Positions 1 through 11,702 are shown, counted from the stretch's first letter. The stretch is 64,000 nt of DNA from Ditylenchus dipsaci (GCA_004194705.1 SADC01001325.1:62001-126000), one strand, 5' to 3'. The notes: generated from the letters alone by a model not told the origin. A program made the numbers and translations.

Positions 1-620
1 TTCTATGCAATTCTTACACGCTAAAACCGATGAAAACGTTGTTTCCAACCACTTTCCATCAAAAAATTTGACTTTTTTAGATTTTCTACCTGCCTGCCTT
101 CGGCAGGCAACCTAATTCAATAGGAAGCCCCTTTGGGGGTACATGGTCCGGGATAAGGGCTGACCCTTCATATATCAAGAAATATATCAAGGAAATTTTC
201 ACCTGTCACAGTTACCACCAAGAGATATAGATATACAGTTGACGCTCGATATAACAAACCCCCGATATAACGAACTCTCGATATAAAGAACTATTTTTTT
301 CGGTTTGGTTGGATTTCTTTAAAAACTAGTCAAACAAACGCTGTATAAAGCGAACGCTCGATACAACCAACGCTCGATATAACGAACACTTGGACCGGAA
401 CTTTTCCAAATAGATTTCAGGACATCGAGACCGGGACTTTAGACCAAATTTTCCGGGACCAGGACTGGTTCCGGTCCCGGTCCCGTCCTCATCACTAGTA
501 GGCAGCCATGTTTGGCAATCTCATTGGAAAAGCTGAAGTTTTCGGGATTTGGAGGCAGATGACCTCTCAGAATACGTACTTACCCTGGTACGGGTGTTGT
601 CACTAATAAAATCACTATTT
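1..620. other. Repeat-derived stretch, Tigger-like end
   Basis: No gene seen. Positions 236-400 hold repeated CTCGATATAACGAAC-type words starting ACAGTTGACGCTCGATATAAC, which resembles the terminal inverted repeat of pogo/Tigger elements (CAGTYRAACCTC...ATATAAC). Positions 405-490 hold repeated GGGACCGG words; a related patch lies at 29320-29420. No matching second end was found, so both are read as element fragments. Confidence 0.4.
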
Positions 621-635
621 TGGTCATAATTTCGA

Positions 636-990
636 ATCGGGAGCGAAATGTCCCTGGAGCGAAATGTCCCGGGAGCGAAATGTCCCGGGAGCGAAATGTC
701 CCGGGAGCGAAATGTCTCGGGAGCGAAATGTCCCGGGAGCGAAATGTCCGGGAGCGAAATGTCCTGGGAGCGAAATGTCCCGGGAGCGAAATGTCCCGGG
801 AGCGAAATGTCTCGGGAGCGAAATGTCCGGGAGCGAAATGTCCCTGGAGCGAAATGTCCCGGGAGCGAAATGTCCCGGGAGCGAAATGTCTCGGGAGCGA
901 AATGTCCCGAGAGCGAAATGTCCGGGAGCGAAATGTCCCGGGAGCGAAATGTCCCGGGAGCGAAATGTCCCGGGAGCGAAACGTCCGTGT
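636..990. repeat. 16-bp tandem array, GAGCGAAATGTCCCGG
   Basis: About 22 copies of a 15-16-bp unit in direct orientation, some copies one base short (GTCCGGGAGC). Both strands are open in several frames, giving repetitive peptides (SEMSRERNVPG-like), but this is a by-product of a stop-free unit and not a gene. The array runs straight into the poly-C end of a fold-back element at about 990, so it may be the word array of another TIR element whose partner end is missing. Confidence 0.8.
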
Positions 991-1465
991 ACCCACCCCC
1001 CCCCCCAAAAACCAACTTTTTTATATGCACTCAAAAACCATTTTTATGTAATAATTTTGCCATAAAAAGGCCAGAACAGCCATTTAAATAGGGTTCAAGG
1101 GCTGTATTGGGAGGGAAGGGACAAAACAGGGCCACTAATAAATAAGGGTTTAAAGCACTCTCAAACCCAGCAACTTGGGTCCACCACTTAATATATACGT
1201 TTGAAGGCGCGTCAAACCCAGCAACTTGTGGAGGACCCAAATACATAAGTACTCAAAAGCCTCTCAAGGGCCATCCGGGTGGGTTCCGAGGTGGTTATGC
1301 CTGAGCCAGAACTCTGTGGAGGTGATGGCAGAATTTTTGGATGGCTGAGCCTCTGGCTCGAAGCCAAAAGCTGGAGAAGGGAGGAGACCCTTTTCGGCCG
1401 AAAAATTGAAGATGTTGATCATAGTTTTGAATACCGGGGTCTACCGCATAAATAACTCTAGCCCT
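990..1465. mobile_element. Fold-back element, truncated copy
   Basis: Starts with a poly-C tract and an AAAACCAACTTTTTTATATG cap, then the family core GGGCTGTATTGGGAGGG and on to CGCATAAATAACTCT at about 1465, where homology with the full copies stops. It matches the right half of the copy at 3719-4698 in inverse orientation. Only one arm is left and no target duplication can be assigned. Confidence 0.75.
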
Positions 1466-2720
1466 ACTTGAGTACTATTAGGGTACCACTGCCTAAATCA
1501 TACAACCTGAGCATCACTAACTGGGTACCACTACCTAAGGACCTCCACTTAGGTACCACAATCTGGCTACTACCAGCGCAGATAGTAGTAACACTACTTG
1601 GGTAGCCCTGCCTGACTAGCACCACCTGGACACGATCTACAACCGTACAGTAGTGTTGTAAGACAACTATAAATTAAATGAATGTGTAAAATTGGGATTT
1701 GGGGAGATATACGCAGGGGAGATATATGCTGGGAGATATATGTGGGAGATATATGTGGGGAGATATATGTGGGGATATATATATATACCCACAACCCGTG
1801 AATAGGATGGTCTGAAAAAATTCGGAAAATCATAAAAAGTTTAAGTTTGAATTTTATTTGTCTGCATCTCATTCATATTGATTTAAATGGAATATATTTG
1901 TGTTTTGTGTTGAAGAGCTCACAGATAGCTTGAATGCTGTCACCGATTTTTCTGGGTGAATCGATGAGGCAAGAAGCCACCTACGCGAAATTTTTAATAT
2001 TTTCCGAATCTTTTTGGACTACTCTGTACTACTCCGCTTCAGTACCTCTTTCTGCCTAGCTCCATCCTGTGTACTCCCCCACCTGGGTACCACCACTTGA
2101 GTACTACCTCATGGGTATTCCCTCCTAAGTAATCCTCATATTGGTATCCCTCACCTGAGTAACACCACCTGGGTACCCCCACCTGGGTCCACCAACTACT
2201 CAACTACGAGGATCGGGTCACCTGAGTACTGATCGTGAGTGATGGTGAACTTATAATATTTTTTAGATTTTTGCTATTTTTTTTTTTTCGTTTGATAGAC
2301 CAAACCTAAGTCAATCCTAGAAGCTTTTAGGCTCAAGAGGTGGCTGAAAAGTACTGAATCTCTTCTTCGTTCTCGCTGTCATCCTTCTGATCTGTCCTTA
2401 TCTTCTTCTTTTGTTCGGGGTTGCAGAGTTGCACGGGGAATGAAGTATAATTGTTTTCACATTCAAATTACTATAAAAAAGTTGGTAGCTTCCGAAGGTT
2501 TGACCAAGAGAAAAGAGAGTATGTTCGACGAATAGGATGGCCCTACATTGGACATTTTTAAATTTTAGTTCTAACTAAATTTCAATCTTCAACTAAATTA
2601 TAGCTTAGATATCAGCTATAACCTAGAATCATGGCTACACATTCGTATAAAAAATGTGTAATTATAAAGAAAATACAGAACATATCAATCAAGGAAAAAC
2701 CCAAAATGAGGTAGCTAATT
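1466..2720. other. Word-repeat sequence, no gene
   Basis: Scattered copies of an ACCTGGGTACCACC word (1480-1640, 2085-2230) of the same type as at 6830-7080, 8700-8830 and 28700-28930. Positions 1690-1790 are a GGGGAGATATATGT microsatellite. No coding signal was seen in the remainder. Confidence 0.5.
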
Positions 2721-3370
2721 CAGGTAGGCTTCAGCCTTCAACTCCGCTGTCATAGTTATTTAACCATGCGCTGATAGTCTTGTCGGATAGACATGAGAAT
2801 AAGCATTATTTTCGTACCAAACTTGAAAATAAAATAAAAAAATGGAGTGAAAGATATGGAATGCATCCAGGGGGATTTGAACCTGTGACTTAGACGATGC
2901 TTGTATGAAAATCCCTTCCTCAACTTCAAGAGTGACTTCTACGGGCTGCATGAAGCCTAGGTATTCCTCTTATACTGGTTGTTCATACATTATTTGACTC
3001 CAGACAGAAAAAAACCCAAATAAGTATAGTTGAAAAAATGCAAAACGCGTAATATGTGGGAGACGAAGAAATGCAGCAAAATTTTGCTGAAATGCAGCAA
3101 AATTTTTGCTGCAATTTTGCTGTTTTCAATAAACACACAACGCCAATTATTTTTGCTGCATTACAGCAAATTTGCTGTTTTTGCGAACCATGGTTAAAGC
3201 CCACTTTTCTGCCAATGCCTCTTCTGCCTTTTCTGCCAGGTAGGGTAGGTAAATAGCCACTTAGGGTGGCTAGGTAGCCAGATAGTGTAGTTAAGTGTTC
3301 AGGTGGAATCTCTACAGTGAAACTTTGATATAACGTACACCCTGAGCACCGAGTCAGGTGTATGTTATAG
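2720..3370. other. Low-complexity and palindromic words, no gene
   Basis: At 2866-2890 the minus strand reads as a tRNA T-arm/B-box (GGTTCAAATCC) without a convincing cloverleaf, perhaps an old SINE. Positions 3070-3180 repeat the palindromic word GCAGCAAAATTTTTGCTGC. Positions 3310-3370 resemble a Tigger end (ACAGTGAAACTTTGATATAAC) with a short inverted partner. None of these is resolved into a full element. Confidence 0.35.
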
Positions 3371-3379
3371 AGATTAAAT

Positions 3380-3700
3380 AGGCGAGGGTGTGCGAGGGTA
3401 GGCGAGGTATGCGAGGATAGGCGAGGTAGGCGAGGATAGGCGAGAATAGGTCAGGATAGGCGACGATAGGTGACGGTAGGCGAGGTAGAGTAGGCGGGTT
3501 CACAGATAGGTGGGATAATCTACCCTAACCATTAATGCACTCGAACGATTAATCTACCCGAACTACTGATATACATTAACCACTAATGTTCCTGAATGTC
3601 ATAGGCGCCGATAGGCGCCTTCATACCCTAGCGAGGATAGGCGAGGTAGGCGAGGTTAGGTGAGGCTAGGCAGGAGTATGCGAGGTGGGCGAGCACTCAA
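3380..3700. repeat. TAGGCGAGG word array
   Basis: Irregular repetition of TAGGCGAGG at 3380-3500 and 3630-3690, separated by sequence containing ACCATTAATGCACTCGAACG. An inverted relative (CTCGCCTA words plus CGAGTGCGTTAATGGTTAGGG) is at 23940-24050, so this is one arm of a dispersed family. Confidence 0.6.
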
Positions 3701-3718
3701 AAGTCGTAATGGAATTTG

Positions 3719-4698
3719 GACCCTACTGGCTTATAACCCCCCCCCCCCCCCCCAAAGAAAGCTACTTTCTTATACCCCCCCCCAAATCGGACCTACTGGC
3801 TTATACCCCCCCCCCACCAAAAATCAAGTTTTTTCAGAGTATCTAAAAATCATTTTTAAGTAATAATTTTGTCGTAAAAAGGCTAGAAAAGCAATTTTAA
3901 AGGGATTATGGGCTGTATTGGGAGGGGAAGGGAACAATAGGGGGCCACTTTTTAGTCAATTTTTTTGGCCATTCTTCGGCTGTCTTACCATGTTTTTCAA
4001 CATGGGTCGTGGTCAAAAGAGACTCTATATGCATTTTATGATCAAGAGTACTTCTCGGAATCATGTCTAAGGTAAGTGAGTGCGCGCATCTCTAACTCTC
4101 AAGCCCCCTGCGCCCCCTTCGGGGCTTGGGGCTTGGAGTTGAGATGCGCACACCCACATAACTTAGACACAAATCACTCGAAAGTGACTCTGGATGCATG
4201 AAAAAAATGCATACCACAGTTATTTATGCGGTAGACCCCGGTATTCAAAACTATGATCAACATCTTCAATTTTTCGGCCGAAAAGGGTCTCCTCCCTTCT
4301 CCAGCTTTTGGCTTCGAGCCAGAGGCTCAGCCATCCAAAAATTCTGCCATCACCTCCACAGAGTTCTGGCTCAGGCATAACCACCTCGGAACCCACCCGG
4401 ATGGCCCTTGAGAGGCTTTTGAGTACTTATGTATTTGGGTCCTCCACAAGTTGCTGGGTTTGACGTGCCTTCAAACGTATATATTAAGTGGTGGACCCCA
4501 AGTTGCTGGGTTTGAGAGTGCTTTAAACCCTTATTTATTAGTGGCCCCTGTTTTGTCCCTTCCCTCCCAATACAGCCCTTGAACCCTATTTAAATGGCTG
4601 TTCTGGCCTTTTTATGGCAAAATTATTACGTAAAAATGGTTTTTGAGTGCATATAAAAAAGTTGGTTTTTTTTGGGGGGGGGGGGAATACTGTCAAAA
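3719..4698. mobile_element. Fold-back element, chimeric ends
   Basis: A copy of about 1 kb with long inverted arms (GGGCTGTATTGGGAGGGG near 3914; its complement near 4565) around a core with CTCTGGATGCATGAAAAAA. The left cap is the TACTGGCTTATA type with AAATCAAGTTTTTTCAG. The right cap is instead the AACCAACTTTTTTATATGC type (read inverted) followed by poly-G and an ACTGTC tail. No matching TSD is visible, so the copy looks assembled from two subfamilies. No open reading frame of note. Confidence 0.8.
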
Positions 4699-4699
4699 C

Positions 4700-5190
4700 C
4701 GAAGTTACCTGCCTTCAAGGGTAACTCTAATTAAGACAATATTGAGAATACTTAGTAATTCCCAGGCAGTAATTCCCAGATGGGCAGTTTTCCATATTAC
4801 ACTCCCTGACTAAGGAATTGTTTTTGAGGAAGTCGGCAAAATATGTTTTGATTTATATTTTGCCGCACATCGGCTCATTGTTTATTGGAATTAGCCATCT
4901 CCTGGACAAAGGCCGTTGTTTTGGGCCAAACTTTTGGGCAAACTATTAAATTTCTAACAATAGGCTGAATATGCCTGTGTTTTCTAGATCTTTTCAAAAG
5001 ATCGGCAAATTTGCATCCTTTTTGATAGCACTAGTTCTCAAAACACCATTCAAATTATTAAAAGAAACTTATTTTTCTACTAAGTTTGAGCCTGAAAGAA
5101 CCCTAAAAGTGGGCTACGAAATCACAAATTGAATTTTCTTGATACTCTCACTGGGAATGTTCTTGACTGGATTCGCTTCGCGACAGATAC
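4700..5190. other. No feature recognised
   Basis: A+T-rich sequence between two fold-back copies. I see no gene, terminal repeat or array in it. Confidence 0.4.
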
Positions 5191-5194
5191 AATG

Positions 5195-5520
5195 GAATAG
5201 GTCCTTATTTTGGGGGGGGGGGTACACTGGAATAGCTTTTTTTGGGGGGGGGGAGGTGGTACAATGGAATAGTGCCGAGTTAATACTCTTGGTACTTATA
5301 GGCACTATAGAAGTGGCCTCCTATTGTTCCCTTCCCCTCCCAATACAGCCCATAATCCCTTTAAAATTGCTTTTCTAGCCTTTTTACGACAAAATTATTA
5401 CTTAAAAATGATTTTCAGACACTCTGAAAAAACTTGATTTGGGGGGGGGGGTCGGGTATGAGCCAGTAGGTCCGATTTTTTGGGGGGGGGGGGGGAGGTT
5501 GTTATAAGAAAGAAGGGTCA
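5195..5520. mobile_element. Fold-back element fragments
   Basis: Three poly-G tracts separated by TACACTGGAATAGC, TACAATGGAATAGTGCC and, after the CCCAATACAGCCC core, by GTATGAGCCAGTAGGTCC. These are terminal modules of two subfamilies fused without the normal interior, which suggests deletion or end-to-end recombination. Confidence 0.65.
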
Positions 5521-5724
5521 AAAGTAGGTATAAAGTTAGGGCTAAAATATAAAAAATCCAATTCGATGAAATCCTCAATAGGACTATACCAGTCCTTTTC
5601 GGTAGTATCCTGAAACTGACGTTTTTCCCCAATTTTAATTTACATACTCATTTGCAACCTTACACTCAAAATGTAGCCCGGCTTCTAGCCGTCATTTTCA
5701 GCATACGGTTGTATAAAATAATGT

Positions 5725-6000
5725 AAATTGAAATTGCGAAAAATTTCAGTTCCTAAATAATACTGAAATCCTACCCCTCAATAGTACTTATTTCTTCCCG
5801 GGTCAAACATTTGCTAGCTACCTTGCTTTTATGAACTGATTTTGGTGTGGAAAAATTTCTATCTTGATCCCCATGAAATTCTGACTCTAGAAAGTCACTA
5901 AACGAGTGAAAAAATAAATAAAATTGGTGGAGGCTCTGGCTATATGAAGATAAGTACGCATCATTTTGGCTGGTTTCCTCTAATTTATGTGGTCGTTTGC
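5725..6000. repeat. Dispersed repeat shared with 49866-50115
   Basis: Contains GAAATCCTAC, TTTGCTAGCTACCTTG, AAAGTCACTAAACG and TACGCATCAT in the same order and orientation as at 49866-50115, with clear divergence. The second copy lies just upstream of an ISXO2-type transposase gene, so this may be a piece of the same kind of element. No coding sequence recognised here. Confidence 0.6.
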
Positions 6001-7796
6001 CAAATATCGGAAAATTGAAAGTTAACGCTTCACTGTCAAAAAATTTTTAAATTGGCCCGTTTTCGGTCCATTCCCACCCCGAAATAGCCTTAAATACCTT
6101 CAAAAACAGTCAAAACAGGTATTTTCGGGTGGTTAAAACTTAATTTTTTTATTGACTAGAACACAAAAATAATGTCTTTTTGAGCTTCTGAGGCATTTAG
6201 GTCGATATAGGGTGTTTGGAAACACTTTAAAAAAATTTCATTTGTGGGGGGGCGGTCATACTCCGGTAGCGCCGACTTTCCTATACCCAACATTTTTCGT
6301 TGAACATGAAGCTAGTGTTAGAAGCAGTGTTTCCAAAATGAAAATGAAAACACGATGAAAAATGAAAATTTCAGTGAAAATTTGAATGAAAATGAAATTT
6401 TCATTTTCATTTTCATTGAATGAAAAATTTGGCGTAGGGCGTTTGGCCCCTTTTTTCCATTTGTGGAAAAAAAGGGCCAAACGACTTACGTAAGTCGTTG
6501 GCCCCTTTTTTCCACTTTTTTAAATACGCGCCTTTTTTAGTTTTATTGGTTTTTTGCAATTTGTTGTTCTTTTATTATTATTTTCTTGAATAATCGTCAT
6601 AAACTAATTTTTATAAGACTTTTAAGCCTCAGGGTGGATAGGGAATTACCTGGTACCTCCGCTAAATGGGTATCCATCTCTAAAATCCAAAATTTTGGAT
6701 TTAGCTGAAACTAACTAAAAGTCATTCTACCCTATCCATAATCGTGTTCCAAACACGGTTTGATAATGCTAAAACAGCAATTTGACTTGCAGGAGCCCCA
6801 GTTCTGCGTTAATCACGTATCTCGAAGGGTAACCAGGTGGTGCTCAGGTTGTTCTACCTAGGTAACGGTATTCTGGTGAAAATGCCTCGGTAGTAGTAGC
6901 CAGGCAGTGTTACCCAATGCTCAAATGGTTTAGGTGGATGAAGATACCTGGAGACGAATGGATACCTCTGGTAAGTGGATACCTAGGCAGATAGGTCGAA
7001 ATGAGGAAGTTAACTGGTTGGTCTACTCAGTCCGGCTCCATATCCGGGTACAAGTGGTGGATTTGGATGACCACCTGGGTCAATTTTTTCTCTCTCTTAT
7101 TTTTCGGCTTCGAAAAGCTATTACCTTCACTTATTCCGATAATCTGAATATACCTTGTAAATTCCAAACTGTCATTTTAGAAAACTCAGAATTACCTTAG
7201 AAAATGGCATTTTACTATTGTCAAACCTTCTTTAGAATGCTCGAGTTACTGCAAAAAACAGATTTCGGAAACCCAAACACATAAAGAAAATATTTTCACC
7301 AAATGGACGACCATTTGGTTGGGTTGGTGCATAAATCATCGAATAAAACGGATGCTGGATTATAGAAAATCATTTTAAGTGATAAGATTTTCACAAGAAA
7401 AAAAGATTAATTTGAAAATCTTTGCAGAGGGATTTAGCGGCCAGAGGGTGAATTCACAGTAGGGAAATTTACCAGAAGGAGTATACACCTCGGAAAAATT
7501 TACCTGGAGCCAAGACTATGAAAGCACAAAAACAATAAAAATAAATAAAAGGCGCGAATTTGAAAAAGTGGAAAAAAAGGCCAAACGACTTACGTAAGTC
7601 GTTTGGCCTTTTTTTCCACAAATGGAAAAAGGGGCCTAAAGGCTACGACCCAAAAATTTTCATTTTCATTTTCATTTTGAAAGAGGAAAATGAAAATGAA
7701 AATTTTCATTTTCATCAAATGAAAAAGGAGAATTTTCAGTGAAAAATGAAATTTTCACTGAAAATTTGTCCTTCTATCACGTTGACCTTTATGGTT

Positions 7797-8570
7797 TTTT
7801 ACTTGCAGCTACTGATCGAAACAATAATGCTTCTGGTGCTCAAGCTTTCTCTTCGAATCGTCGCTCGTTATCCGTTCCAGTGACTCATTTCTCCTCATCT
7901 GTGCCTACTCGTCAACAAACTCTTACAATAGTCCGAATCTAGCTGCTGCTCCTGTCATCGAAGTTAGTCTACCGCTATGTAAGAGACAACTTCCTTTATA
8001 TCTTTTTTTTTATCAACTATCTACAGGTCTGTACCGACGGCTCCTGCTATCAAAACAGTGAATCTGGCATTGGCGTCTACTTTGGGGATAATCATGATTG
8101 AACTTGAGTCAAGCGCTTGCTCCTCCTCATGATAGTGGTCTGGCTGAAATCTCTGCTGCTCGTATGGGACTTACGTCCCTACGAAACTGGTCGCACTACA
8201 AGTCGGTTATTTTTACTGTTTATTTTATTTGTCGTTATGTGTTTTGTTTTGATCTTTAGTTCTAAAAATGAGGCTGTGAAGACAGACTACTTTGGGACCA
8301 TTCAAGCTCCTCAGTCTCAATGGCTTCTCTGTATTTGGCAGCTTTGCGAATGAATGGGTGTACCAGGAAATGAAGCGGTAGTCATCGTATTACTCCAGTT
8401 TCTTTGGTACCATTATTTTCAGGCTGATGGACTCGCTAGGATATCGACAAGCAGAGATCGTTCACGCACTCCGTCAAGGTCCAGGTCAAGAAGTCGCAGC
8501 AGGTCTAGGTCAAGAAGCAACACTCGGGGTAGGTCTTCTTCCACAGCTGGTAAGCAACGTCCTCGTTGAG
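7797..8570 (+). pseudogene. RNase H1-like gene with RS-rich tail
   Basis: Exon fragments read VCTDGSC (8026 on), then SGIGVYFG, NLSQALAPP and GLAEISAARMGL, matching the first half of an RNase H1 fold: Asp in TDGS and Glu in AEI are catalytic positions. After an intron at about 8200-8258 a poorly conserved stretch leads to GVPGNEA, and after a second intron (about 8380-8422) ADGLAR, the GNE-AD motif that ends RNase H1 domains. The C-terminus is a run of Arg-Ser dipeptides ending at TGA about 8570; AATAAA follows at about 8641. Exon-like sequence upstream starts after an AG at about 7796. Reading frame slips near 7938 and 8099, and the region between AAR and GNE is weak. It sits inside a hAT-type element, so it looks captured. 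Family assignment is good; functionality is doubtful. Confidence 0.6.
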
Positions 8571-8899
8571 TCTATATTCCGGTGTACAATTTAACATCTT
8601 TCTTGTAACTGTCTATTTACTGTTGTTGTTTTCTTTGAAATAAACAAGTCGTCGATTAGCCTAGCTTCTTCTTGTGTGCTCGCCCGTTGAACCTGTATTT
8701 TTGGCAGTGCGAAACTGCAAGTTATCGGTACTTAGGTGGAAGTGCCTAAGTAGTGGTCCTTGGGCGGTAGTAGATTGTTATTTCCAGGAAGTGGTAACTA
8801 GATGGTGCTTTCCAAGGTGATGTACACACCCAACTTGTATATTAGACCACATTTTAGTGTATGTGATCATGTTAGTAGCTGAATCATCTGGAAGTCCCA

Positions 8900-9219
8900 T
8901 GCACCAACTAAACCAAGCGGTCGTCCACTTAGATTAAAAAATTTTTTTACCCTCTTTTGGGTTCCAAAACTTGATTTCTGATTAATTCGAGCGTTCTAGA
9001 GATGGTTTGGCAGTAGTACAAAACCGCGTTTTGCAAGATTTACGAAAACTGTAAAATACCATCAAAACGTGATTTCACTACTGTCAAACCATCTTTAGAA
9101 TGCACGAATTTGTGCAGAAAACAGGTTTTGGAAGGCAAAAACGTAAAATTTTTTTGTGATCCAAGTGGATGACCACTTGGATAGCCACCGGTGGATGACC
9201 ATTTGGTTTAGTTGGTGCA
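8900..9219. mobile_element. 320-bp inverted-repeat MITE
   Basis: Ends TGCACCAACTAAACCAAG at 8900 and the complement ending TTTGGTTTAGTTGGTGCA at 9219; inner arms share GATGGTTTGGCAGTAGT and its complement. Relatives are at 42560-42884 (complete) and 7200-7335 (one arm). No clear target duplication. Confidence 0.7.
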
Positions 9220-9769
9220 CGGGCCGCGCCATGGAAACTAGTTTCTAACAATTGTCAGTGTTCTATAAAATCAATATTTTGAGACTAAGAAATTTATATC
9301 TTAGTGTATTGAGACCGAAATTTCCCAATTCTAAAACCGGGATCTCGGTATCAAGATTCTAGCTAAAAAATTGCCTGAGATGTTATCCCGGACAGAGGTA
9401 TTATATACAGCATTAGATTTGAGAAGGAAAAAAAGGAAACGAAAATAATACACTGATGAAATTAAAATGTACAGTTAGCAGAATGAAATGAAAATTTTCA
9501 CTGAAAATTTCATTTTTCACTGAAAATTCTCATTTTTCATTTGATGAAAATGAAAATGAAAATTTTCATTCGATTTTCATTTTTCATTCTCATTTTCATT
9601 TTAAAAAATTTTCATTTTTCATTTTCATTTTTCATTTTGGAAACACTGGTTAGAAGTTCTGACTCAGAAGTGATTTTGAGAAAATCGAGTTTTCTTTTCC
9701 ACAATTCCGCAACACCTAACAAGATTTATTTCAAGTCATTTCTCCGGTAAAAGGAAAACTGCCGACGAT

Positions 9770-9840
9770 TCTAACTGCCGACGCCAACTGCCGACGATTC
9801 CAAGTGCCGACGCCTAACTGCCGACGAATTACTAAATTCT
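9770..9840. repeat. AACTGCCGACG word repeats
   Basis: Four or five spaced copies of AACTGCCGACG. It resembles the word-array ends of the TIR elements nearby, but no partner arm was found. Confidence 0.5.
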
Positions 9841-9903
9841 GATTAAAAGAAAAGTTTTCAGGTCATAAAATGAACCAAAAACAAATATTTTGGTTTTGAA
9901 TAA

Positions 9904-10520
9904 TGGCTTGTTCACGTTGTTAGAGTTAGAGTTCGAGTTCGAGTTAGAGTTCGAGTTAGAGTTCGGGTAAGAGGTGTTCATGTACTCAAAAACCCGAACT
10001 CAAACTCTAACTCTAACTCGATGGTGTTCACGTACATCGAGTTAGAGGTCGAGCTTGAAAATGTTCATGTATATAGCTTAGATAGCTCAGAATCTCACTC
10101 CAAAGCCGTCTAAAGCCACTGAAAGTTAGTTTTTAGGAGGTTTACTGAAATAAAATCCAAGTTATACAGTCGAACCTCTCTATAGTGTACACTCTCCATA
10201 GTGTACACCTCTCTATAGTGTACACCCTTGGGTGTACACTATAGAGAGGTTCGACTGTAGTGTACACTCTCCATAGTGTACACCTCTCTATAGTGTACAC
10301 CTGGGCTCGGTCCCTTGGGTGTACACTATAGAGAGGTTCGACTGTATGCATGAAAACCTTCAAATCCAACCTCGAACTCTAACTCTAGGTACATGAACAC
10401 CCTCGAGTTAGAGTTAGAGTTTGAGTTAGAGTTAAAGTTAGGATCAGAGGTGTTCGCGTAACCAAAATCCCGAACTCTAACTCTAACTCGAACTCTAACT
10501 CTAACAACGTGAACAAGCCA
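9904..10520. mobile_element. PIF/Harbinger-like MITE
   Basis: Terminal repeats TGGCTTGTTCACGTTGTTAG and the complement ending at 10520 are flanked by TAA (9901-9903 and 10521-10523), the TWA duplication of PIF/Harbinger. Arms are made of repeated GAGTTAGAGTTCGAG words. A second copy is at 47474-47862 with TTA duplications. A Tigger-type MITE is nested inside at 10167-10344. Confidence 0.8.
10167..10344. mobile_element. Tigger/pogo-like MITE, 178 bp, copy 1
   Basis: Ends CAGTCGAACCTCTCTATAG and its complement, with TA on both sides. The left 91 bp already form a full inverted pair (CAGTCGAACC...GGTTCGACTG), then TA, then a second run of the same words, so the element is an internally repeated form. 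Identical by eye to the copy at 11523-11700. Confidence 0.85.
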
Positions 10521-10523
10521 TAA

Positions 10524-10929
10524 GATTTTGTACCAAGATAATAAAATGGCATGTGAATACTTTAAAAAGGAGAACTTTATATACGCATCGCCTAGGTCCC
10601 AGGTTAAAATGACACCGGGTGCACACCCTATTTTTGTCGCTAACATTGAGTTTCTAGGCTACCTACAAGTACCCTTTTGAAAATTTTCAGAGATATTTAG
10701 GGCTGTGTTGGGGTGGAAAAAAGACCGAAAACAGGTTAATTTTTGACAGCTTGTGCAATGACATTTCGTTCAAAAATCAGTTCGCCCAACGTTAATTAGT
10801 CCGAAATTCAGATCGTCCGAAATTAAATTCGGACAAACTTGAGTTTAAAAATTGCGATTTCTGAGCACATTTTTATTTTGATTTTGTGGCCCTAATAAAA
10901 ACCGAAATGAATCAATTTTCGTTTTTTCA
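10524..10929. other. No gene; scattered GTCCGAAATT words
   Basis: A+T-rich spacer. Positions 10790-10840 repeat GTCCGAAATT/CGTCCGAAATTAAATTCGG, a short palindromic word, without a second end. Confidence 0.35.
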
Positions 10930-11358
10930 GGCCAAAATTGTTTTACCACCCCCCCCCCCCCCCCAATTATTCTTTCATCCCGCCAAATTATTCATTTTAC
11001 CCCGCCAAATCGTAAAAATGAGTATTTCTCGGTGCTCTTATGTCGTAAAATTTTTTTCTTTTGATCATCATGTAGCCCTGAATCTCTAGTTTCTGATAAG
11101 CTATCAACTGACCCCTTGTCGTTAAAAAAAATGAGAAATACCCATTTTTTTGAGAGAGGAGTTGTTTCATAAAAATGGCTATTTCTAAATTTTTTTTAAC
11201 GACAAGGGTTCAGTTGATAGCTTATCAGAAACTAGAGATTCAGAGCTACATGATGATCAAAAGAAAAAAATTTTACGACTTGAAAACACCGATAAATACT
11301 CATTTTTACGATTTGGCGGGGTAAAATAATAATTTGGCGGGTGAAAGTACTTACAGCC
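10930..11358. mobile_element. Inverted-repeat element, CCGCCAAATTATT words (copy 1)
   Basis: Ends GGCCAAAATTGTTTTACC at 10930 and CGGGTGAAAGTACTTACAGCC at 11338-11358. Arms contain CCCGCCAAATTATTC words, ATCGTAAAAATGAGTATTTC, and an inner pair GTAGCCCTGAATCTCTAG / its complement. The copy at 35896-36297 is the same element in the opposite orientation. A long C tract replaces part of the left arm here. No duplication is visible for this copy. Confidence 0.75.
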
Positions 11359-11522
11359 ATTAGAGTGTAGTGAGAGACGAAAGAGGACTGTCCCCCGCCA
11401 ATTCAAATTTCGCACATGCCGCTGCGCTCAAAACCATGATCCTTTAAGTAACGATTAAAATCATAATAATCAGACTGACACTTTGACCTAAGCTATTTAA
11501 TAGTTTATATCGTTTGTCAATA

Positions 11523-11700
11523 CAGTCGAACCTCTCTATAGTGTACACTCTCCATAGTGTACACCTCTCTATAGTGTACACCCTTGGGTGTACACTATAG
11601 AGAGGTTCGACTGTAGTGTACACTCTCCATAGTGTACACCTCTCTATAGTGTACACCTGGGCTCGGTCCCTTGGGTGTACACTATAGAGAGGTTCGACTG
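11523..11700. mobile_element. Tigger/pogo-like MITE, 178 bp, copy 2
   Basis: Same sequence and length as 10167-10344, flanked by TA at 11521-11522 and 11701-11702. The identity of two copies 1.2 kb apart points to very recent movement or gene conversion. Confidence 0.85.
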
Positions 11701-11702
11701 TA

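Larger units (their letters stand above)
6325..9648. mobile_element. hAT-type element, AAAATG-word ends
   Basis: Termini are CAGTGTTTCC at 6325 and GGAAACACTG ending at 9648, flanked by an exact 8-bp duplication GTTAGAAG (6317-6324 and 9649-9656), the hAT hallmark. Both arms are arrays of GAAAATGAAAATGAAA-like words. A third arm in right-end orientation lies inside at 7545-7760, together with the TTTGGCC/TTACGTAAGTCG palindrome that mirrors 6440-6540, so the element is composite or internally rearranged. It carries an RNase H-like gene (7797-8570) and an inverted-repeat element (8900-9219). No hAT transposase domain was recognised. Confidence 0.85.

Noticed and set aside
636..990. CRISPR-like regular array (also 50380-50580 and 16265-16375)
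   Set aside because: Units are contiguous with no unique spacers, in eukaryotic DNA with no cas genes; ordinary minisatellites.
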